This document shows, piece by piece, positions 59,060 to 63,604 of a stretch of DNA of 63,604 nucleotides (within the stretch, counting starts at the first letter, position 1; each line of letters opens with the position of its first letter). The DNA is from Mycobacterium asiaticum (GTDB taxonomy: Bacteria > Actinomycetota > Actinomycetes > Mycobacteriales > Mycobacteriaceae): positions 1-63,604 of the forward strand of contig NZ_LZLS01000033.1 of NCBI RefSeq assembly GCF_001673365.1, given 5' to 3'. The notes beneath the pieces are model-generated. The model had not been told where the DNA came from. It saw nothing but the letters and a program-made list of their open reading frames with translations, and did no database searches. Both the position numbers and the translations under genes were made by a program.

Positions 59060-60208
59060 ATGCAGGACGTCGAAGAGTTCCGGGCGGAGGTCCGCGGTTG
59101 GCTCGCCGACAATCTGGTCGGTGAATTCGCAGCACTGAAGGGTCTTGGCGGCCCTGGGCGCGAGCACGAGGCCTTCGAGGAACGCCGGGCTTGGAACCAG
59201 CACCTGGCCAAGGCGGGGCTGACCTGCCTGGGCTGGCCGGTCGAGCACGGCGGGCGTGGGCTCTCGGTTGCACACCGGGTGGCGTTCTACGAGGAGTACG
59301 CCCTGGCCGACGCCCCGGACAAGGTCAACCATTTCGGTGAAGAACTGCTCGGCCCGACGCTGATCGCGTTCGGCACCCCGGAACAGCAGCAGCGCTTCCT
59401 GCCGCGCATTCTCGACGTCACCGAGCTGTGGTGCCAAGGCTATTCGGAGCCTGGTGCCGGCAGCGACCTGGCCAATGTCGCGACCACCGCCGAACTCGAC
59501 GGCGACCAGTGGGTCATCAACGGTCAGAAGGTGTGGACTTCGTTGGCGCACTGGTCGCAGTGGTGCTTCGTGGTCGCACGCACCGAGAAGGGCTCCAAGC
59601 GCCACGCTGGGCTGTCGTATCTGCTTGTGCCACTTGACCAACCGGGAGTCGAGGTGCGCCCGATCGTGCAGATCACCGGCACCGCGGAATTCAACGAGGT
59701 GTTCTTCGACGATGCCCGAACCGACGCATCGCTGGTAGTCGGCCAGCCCGGCGACGGATGGCGAGTCGCCATGGGCACACTGACCTTCGAGCGCGGCGTC
59801 TCCACCCTGGGCCAGCAGATCGTCTATGCCCGTGAGCTTTCCAACCTGGCATCGCTTGCGCAGCGCACCGGCGCGGCTGACGATCCGTTCATTCGAGAGC
59901 GGCTGACCCGGGCTTGGGCCGGCCTTCGAGCAATGCGGTCGTATGCGCTGGCCACCATGGATGTTGAACAGCCCGGCCAGGACAACGTGTCAAAACTGTT
60001 GTGGGCCAACTGGCATCGCAGCTTGGGTGAGCTGGCCATGGATGTGATCGGCAAGTCGGGGCTGGGCCTGACTGACGGCGAATTCGACGAGTGGCAGCGG
60101 CTGTACCTGTTCACCCGAGCCGACACGATCTACGGCGGCTCCAACGAAATCCAGCGCAACATCATCGCCGAGCGGGTGCTCGGTTTGCCGAGGGAGGTTA
60201 AAGGGTGA
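59060..60208 (+). CDS. fadE30: Acyl-CoA dehydrogenase FadE30 (IpdE1 subunit)
   Basis: 382 residues, catalytic partner of FadE33. Motifs: CQGYSEPGAGSDLANVAT, INGQKVWTSLAHWSQ, VRQITGTAEFNEVFFDD-like segment and GGSNEIQRNIIAERVLGLPRE. ATG 59060 (MQDVEEFRAEVRGWL). Its stop overlaps ipdF by 4 bp. Confidence 0.95.
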   Translation: MQDVEEFRAEVRGWLADNLVGEFAALKGLGGPGREHEAFEERRAWNQHLAKAGLTCLGWPVEHGGRGLSVAHRVAFYEEYALADAPDKVNHFGEELLGPTLIAFGTPEQQQRFLPRILDVTELWCQGYSEPGAGSDLANVATTAELDGDQWVINGQKVWTSLAHWSQWCFVVARTEKGSKRHAGLSYLLVPLDQPGVEVRPIVQITGTAEFNEVFFDDARTDASLVVGQPGDGWRVAMGTLTFERGVSTLGQQIVYARELSNLASLAQRTGAADDPFIRERLTRAWAGLRAMRSYALATMDVEQPGQDNVSKLLWANWHRSLGELAMDVIGKSGLGLTDGEFDEWQRLYLFTRADTIYGGSNEIQRNIIAERVLGLPREVKG

Positions 60209-60993
60209 GCTTGTCCGAAGCGCCCAAAGAGATTGCTGGGCACGGCCTTCTGGAAGGCAAGGTCGTCGTGGTGACCGCTGCTGCGGGCACCGGAATTGGC
60301 TCATCCACCGCGCGGCGCGCCCTGGCCGAGGGCGCCGATGTGCTGGTATCCGACCACCATGAACGCCGGTTGGTCGAAACCGCCGCGGAGCTTTCCGCTT
60401 TGGGACAGGGCCGGGTGGAGCACGTCGTGTGCGACGTGACATCCACCGCGCAGGTCGACGCGCTGATCTCTACCGCGACAGCCCGATTCGGCCGTTTGGA
60501 CGCGCTCGTCAACAACGCCGGACTGGGCGGTCAGACGCCGGTGGCGGACATGACCGACGAAGAATGGGACCGGGTGCTGGATGTTTCGTTGACGTCGGTG
60601 TTCCGGGCCACCCGCGCTGCCTTGAGGTACTTCCGCGACGCGCCGCACGGCGGGGTGATCGTCAACAACGCCAGCGTGCTGGGCTGGCGTGCCCAACACT
60701 CGCAGTCGCACTATGCGGCGGCCAAGGCCGGCGTGATGGCGTTAACCCGTTGCAGCGCAATCGAAGCCGCCGAATACGGGGTGCGGATCAACGCCGTGTC
60801 GCCCAGCATCGCCCGGCACAAGTTCCTGGATAAGACGTCCTCTTCCGAACTGTTGGACCGCCTCTCGGCGGGCGAGGCTTTCGGCCGCGCCGCCGAGCCG
60901 TGGGAAGTGGCCGCCACCATCGCGTTTTTGGCCAGTGATTACTCGAGTTATCTGACCGGCGAAGTGATTTCGGTATCCAGTCAGCATCCTTAA
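60205..60993 (+). CDS. ipdF: Short-chain dehydrogenase IpdF (Rv3559c-like)
   Basis: IpdF oxidises the 5-hydroxyl of HIP-CoA intermediates (5-OH-HIP-CoA) during C/D ring degradation. The 262-residue SDR has the cofactor turn TAAAGTGIG, NNAG in VNNAGLGG, Ser in NNASVLGW, and YAAAK as catalytic Tyr/Lys. GTG 60205 overlaps fadE30. Convergent with the PPE gene, 8 bp apart. Confidence 0.93.
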   Translation: MSLSEAPKEIAGHGLLEGKVVVVTAAAGTGIGSSTARRALAEGADVLVSDHHERRLVETAAELSALGQGRVEHVVCDVTSTAQVDALISTATARFGRLDALVNNAGLGGQTPVADMTDEEWDRVLDVSLTSVFRATRAALRYFRDAPHGGVIVNNASVLGWRAQHSQSHYAAAKAGVMALTRCSAIEAAEYGVRINAVSPSIARHKFLDKTSSSELLDRLSAGEAFGRAAEPWEVAATIAFLASDYSSYLTGEVISVSSQHP

Positions 60994-61001
60994 GGCTGGT
61001 C

Positions 61002-62639
61002 TCAGCCGAACAGCCTGCTCAGGCTCAGGATTCCCGACGAAAGAATGCCGGCATTCAGGAAGCCCGAATTAAAGCCGCTGACTACGGCGTCGCCGGGCTC
61101 GGGGCTCACGACCGCCGGGATGCCGAAGTTGAAGAATCCGGAGCTGTTGCCGACTACCTCCGCGGTGCCGCCCGCGGTGTTCCCGACCCCGGAAAGCCGG
61201 CCATCCGGGCCGGAATTGAAGAAGCCCGATACGCCGTCGCCGGTGTTGAAGAAGCCGGAGTTGGTGGCGCCGCTGTCGGTGACCGCCCCAAAGCCGGTGT
61301 TCACACTGCCCGAATTCCACAGTCCGGTATTGGTGTCGCCCGAATTTCCGCCGCCGGTGTTGACGAAGCCGGAGTTGTCCCAACCGCTGTTCCAGCTGCC
61401 ACCGTTTCCGAAGCCGGTGTTGAGCATGCCCCCGTTGCCGAAGCCGGTGTTCGTGCTGCCACCGTTGCCGATACCGGTGTTGCCGAACGCAGCGTTGAAC
61501 AAGCCGACGTTGTCGATACCCGAGTTGCCCACGCCCAGATTGTTCAACCTGCCGTAGATGAATTCGCTCGTACCGGAATTGAAGAGACCGACGTTGCCGT
61601 CGCCGGAGTTGAAGAACCCGATATTGCCGTTGCCTGAGTTGAACAAGCCGATGTTGCCGTTGCCGGAGTTCAGGCCGGTAATGGTGAATTGGCCAGTCGT
61701 CTGGTTGTAGTAGGCATTGCCTATGCCGACCAGGTTGTCCCCGGTGAGGCCAAAGCCGATGTTGTTGGTGCCGGTGTTGCCACCGCCGAGGTTTCCGCTA
61801 CCGCTGTTGCCGATACCCAAGTTGTTGTTGCCACTATTGCCGAAGCCGATGTTGTTGTCACCGTCGCCGGCGAACCGCAGCCCGTTGCCCAACCCGGCAT
61901 TGCCGAAACCGATGTTGTTGTTGCCGAAATTGCCACCGCCCAGGTTTCCGCTGCCGACGTTGCCGCTGCCGATGTTGTGGCTGCCGGAGTTTCCGCCGCC
62001 CAGGTTGGAGCTGCCACCGTTGCCACTGCCTACGTTGCCAGCGCCGATGTTGCCGTTGCCCAGGTTGGCGTTGCCCCGATTGCCGAAGCCCAGGCTGGGC
62101 AAGGTTGAGATAATCTGTTGCAGCTCAGCGGGAACCGTGAACAACTGGGTGGCCGCCGCGGACGCGCCGGACCAATACCCCGTCATCGCCGAGACATCGG
62201 CCGCCCACATCTCCTCGTAAATGCTCTCGGCGGCCGCGATGGCCGGTGCGTTGAGTCCGAATAAATTCGAACGGACCAACTGCACGAAGGCATTTCGGTT
62301 GGCCTCGACCGCTAATGGGTGAACGGTCGCTGCCTGTGCCGCTTCGAACGCGCTCACCACCGCATTGGCCTGGGCGGCGGCGCCGGCCGCCCTAGTCGAT
62401 GCAGTGTTTAGAAATCCGGCGTACGGCACTGCGGCGGCGGTCATCGCCGTTGCGGCCGGACCCTGCCATGCCTGATCGGTCAGGCCCGAAGTGACCGCCG
62501 CGAATGATGCTGCGGCCGTGCTCAATTCGTCGGCCAGCCCAGACCACGCGGCGGCAGCCTCAAGCATCGGCGCGGTACCCGCCCCGATGAACATGCGCAG
62601 CGAGTTGATCTCGGGCGGAAGCGCCACAAAGTTGACCAC
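61002..62639 (-). CDS. PPE64: PPE-MPTR family protein (PPE64 position)
   Basis: 545 residues. The PPE domain (1-180) has ALPPEINS with Pro-Pro-Glu at 8-10, the WxG motif AWQGPAA and [11 protein letters not shown]. From about 190 to 490 it consists of NxGxGNxG pentapeptide repeats (MPTR), then a unique tail ending SLSRLFG. Such proteins are exported by type VII systems, usually ESX-5, and lie on the cell surface. GTG 62639 follows AGGGGGAT. Next to ipdF as in Rv3558; kstR2, the neighbour in H37Rv, is not found before the window ends. Confidence 0.93.
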   Translation of the reverse strand: MVNFVALPPEINSLRMFIGAGTAPMLEAAAAWSGLADELSTAAASFAAVTSGLTDQAWQGPAATAMTAAAVPYAGFLNTASTRAAGAAAQANAVVSAFEAAQAATVHPLAVEANRNAFVQLVRSNLFGLNAPAIAAAESIYEEMWAADVSAMTGYWSGASAAATQLFTVPAELQQIISTLPSLGFGNRGNANLGNGNIGAGNVGSGNGGSSNLGGGNSGSHNIGSGNVGSGNLGGGNFGNNNIGFGNAGLGNGLRFAGDGDNNIGFGNSGNNNLGIGNSGSGNLGGGNTGTNNIGFGLTGDNLVGIGNAYYNQTTGQFTITGLNSGNGNIGLFNSGNGNIGFFNSGDGNVGLFNSGTSEFIYGRLNNLGVGNSGIDNVGLFNAAFGNTGIGNGGSTNTGFGNGGMLNTGFGNGGSWNSGWDNSGFVNTGGGNSGDTNTGLWNSGSVNTGFGAVTDSGATNSGFFNTGDGVSGFFNSGPDGRLSGVGNTAGGTAEVVGNSSGFFNFGIPAVVSPEPGDAVVSGFNSGFLNAGILSSGILSLSRLFG

Positions 62640-62964
62640 GTAAATCCCCCTGGTTGTTTGCGCTGAGCGCAGTGCGAGTCAATGCCGAATGTGGAGCCCC
62701 GAGATCCACGACACGCAGCATGCTACGTGCCGGGTGCGGCCCGCCGTGCCGGTTTCGTGAACAAAGTTAGATGTACTTAGTTCGGGATTTCGGTGTGCGC
62801 ACGCTAGGCGCGGTGGCTGGTCGCTGACTAGCTCGGGCGGCAGGATTGGCGTCTAATTACCTCGCTGTGCTCGCCCAGGATCGGCGGGAGCTCGCTAGTC
62901 GGCCTGTCCCGGCACTGCGCGCCTGGCCATACCGGGCATTGATCGAACCGGAATTATCGCTGCT
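62640..62964. promoter_or_regulatory. Divergent upstream region of PPE gene and terminal gene
   Basis: About 325 bp with no convincing gene. It must hold the PPE promoter (minus strand) and the promoter of the gene at 62976. AGGAGG at 62965-62970 is the ribosome site of the latter; an ATG-TTT-TGA mini-frame at 62971 overlaps its TTG start. Confidence 0.4.
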
Positions 62965-62975
62965 AGGAGGATGTT

Positions 62976-63350
62976 TTGACCGTCGGACCGGATGGGTGTC
63001 CCTGGGGGTATCAGCCAAATCCCCCTGTTCCGGGCTCGCCAGGCGCTACTTGGCCTGCTCAGCAGGGCCGGCCCGGTGGTTGGGATCAGAATGCGACGCT
63101 GGCCGCCCCACCCCAGCAGCATCCGTACGGGGCCTGGCCGCCAGGTCCGCCGTCGGGACCGAGGAACGCTCTCGGGCCGAATCGCCCCAATCGCAAGCCT
63201 CTCATTATCGGCATGAGCGTGCTTGCTGCCGCGGTGTTGGTAATTGTCGCCGTAGCGATTGTGTCGATCAGTGGCGATGAATCCCGCAGCGGCGGAGACA
63301 TCGTGAAGGGCTACCTCAACGCGCTCGCCCAGGGCGATGCGGCGACAGCG
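62976..63350 (+). CDS. Proline-rich membrane protein, 3' part disrupted by fold-back
   Basis: TTG start 5 nt after AGGAGG. The protein has a Pro/Gly/Gln-rich cytoplasmic N-terminus (residues 1-73), one membrane helix (PLIIGMSVLAAAVLVIVAVAIVSI) and the beginning of an extracytoplasmic DUF4878/NTF2-like domain (GDIVKGYLNALAQGDAATA). At 63351 the sequence jumps to an inverted piece of the same gene, giving a premature stop at 63351-63353. The continuation (LSYSTDQPGSKDLLSDEILKR...) is on the other strand at 63355-63530. The intact gene would resemble proline-rich membrane proteins such as Rv2507; function unknown. Confidence 0.7.
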
Positions 63351-63604
63351 TGACGTCGGATTCGGTCTCGCCGAATTTGGCCGCGACGTTCACGTACCCG
63401 AAGCCGAAGCCGTGCGTCGAATCATCAAGAATTCTGATGTTGGTGATGGGCCAGCGTGCGATTTGCCGTTTGAGGATCTCGTCGGACAGCAAGTCTTTCG
63501 AACCCGGCTGATCGGTGCTGTAACTCAACGCTGTCGCCGCATCGCCCTGGGCGAGCGCGTTGAGGTAGCCCTTCACGATGTCTCCGCCGCTGCGGGATTC
63601 ATCG
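63275..63604. repeat. 76-bp perfect inverted repeat (arms 63275-63350 and 63529-63604)
   Basis: The left arm beginning CGATGAATCCCGCAGC and ending GGCGACAGCG is the exact complement of the last 76 bases of the window; the 178-bp centre is the inverted downstream part of the same gene. Confidence 0.9.
63353..63604 (-). pseudogene. Inverted fragment of the preceding gene
   Basis: Read on the minus strand this encodes DIVKGYLNALAQGDAATALSYSTDQPGSKDL... up to GETESDVTL, the natural continuation of the gene at 62976. It has no start of its own in context and is cut by the window end. Confidence 0.7.

Noticed and set aside
61002..62100. Short regular repeats that could be read as a CRISPR array
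   Set aside because: They are MPTR pentapeptide coding repeats inside the PPE gene, without constant-length spacers.
62846..63280. A 144-residue plus-strand frame before the terminal gene
   Set aside because: It overlaps the better supported gene at 62976, which has AGGAGG and a membrane helix, and shows no features of its own.

Overview
The window is a stretch of a slow-growing mycobacterial chromosome. It is GC-rich, carries a PE_PGRS gene and a PPE-MPTR gene, and its gene order follows the Mycobacterium tuberculosis H37Rv block from about Rv3604c down to Rv3558, read here in the opposite direction. Most genes were recognised by protein similarity recalled from memory, not by a search, so species-level placement is left open. 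The genome is not H37Rv itself: genes equivalent to Rv3594 and PE_PGRS58 are absent, and several blocks are inserted.

Layout. 1-3367: pantothenate/CoA genes (an Rv3603c-like Rossmann protein, panC, panD, coaX), translationally coupled. 3368-9998: lysS behind a tandem-repeat promoter region, the nucleoid protein gene lsr2 with a strong terminator, clpC1 and PE_PGRS59. 10049-14894: lpqF, the haem-degrading mhuD divergent from an alpha/beta hydrolase, mutY and a beta-carbonic anhydrase whose start codons overlap head to head, and a membrane protein. 14974-22562: c-di-AMP synthase disA with radA and lpqE; then carD, ispD, ispF, cysS and rlmB on the other strand. 22762-29778: an accessory block with a large LuxR-type ATPase regulator, a cytochrome P450, and the pxpA, metallo-beta-lactamase and arsB2 operon. 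29785-31880: a 58-bp tandem repeat, lppH and a LacI-family regulator.

From 31957 onward nearly everything is cholesterol catabolism: kstR, fadE34, kshB and hsaADCB (steroid rings A/B), then aspB, fadE33, fadE32, fadE31, fadD3, fadE30 and ipdF (rings C/D, KstR2 regulon). Three KstR-type operators and one KstR2-type operator are visible in the expected divergent promoters. Between hsaB and nat lies a block of about 12 kb (40334-52363) holding a hypothetical protein, a cholesterol-oxidase-like GMC flavoprotein and a complete nine-gene mce importer operon (two yrbE permeases, mceA to mceF, one Mce-associated protein), followed by palindromic repeats and a small coiled-coil membrane protein. My leading hypothesis is that this is an additional sterol or lipid import-and-oxidation module placed inside the cholesterol locus. 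It also separates nat from the hsa operon.

Many starts look leaderless: a TANNNT hexamer lies 6-8 nt before the start codon of lysS, cysS, ispF, radA, pxpA, mhuD, the LuxR regulator and the Rv3587c-like gene. Several small repeat families (58, 152, 98, 13, 11, 9 and 8 bp) lie in intergenic regions. The last 330 bases contain a fold-back (76-bp inverted arms) that breaks a gene and looks like an assembly or contig-end artefact. The first 60 bases also show a reading-frame break.
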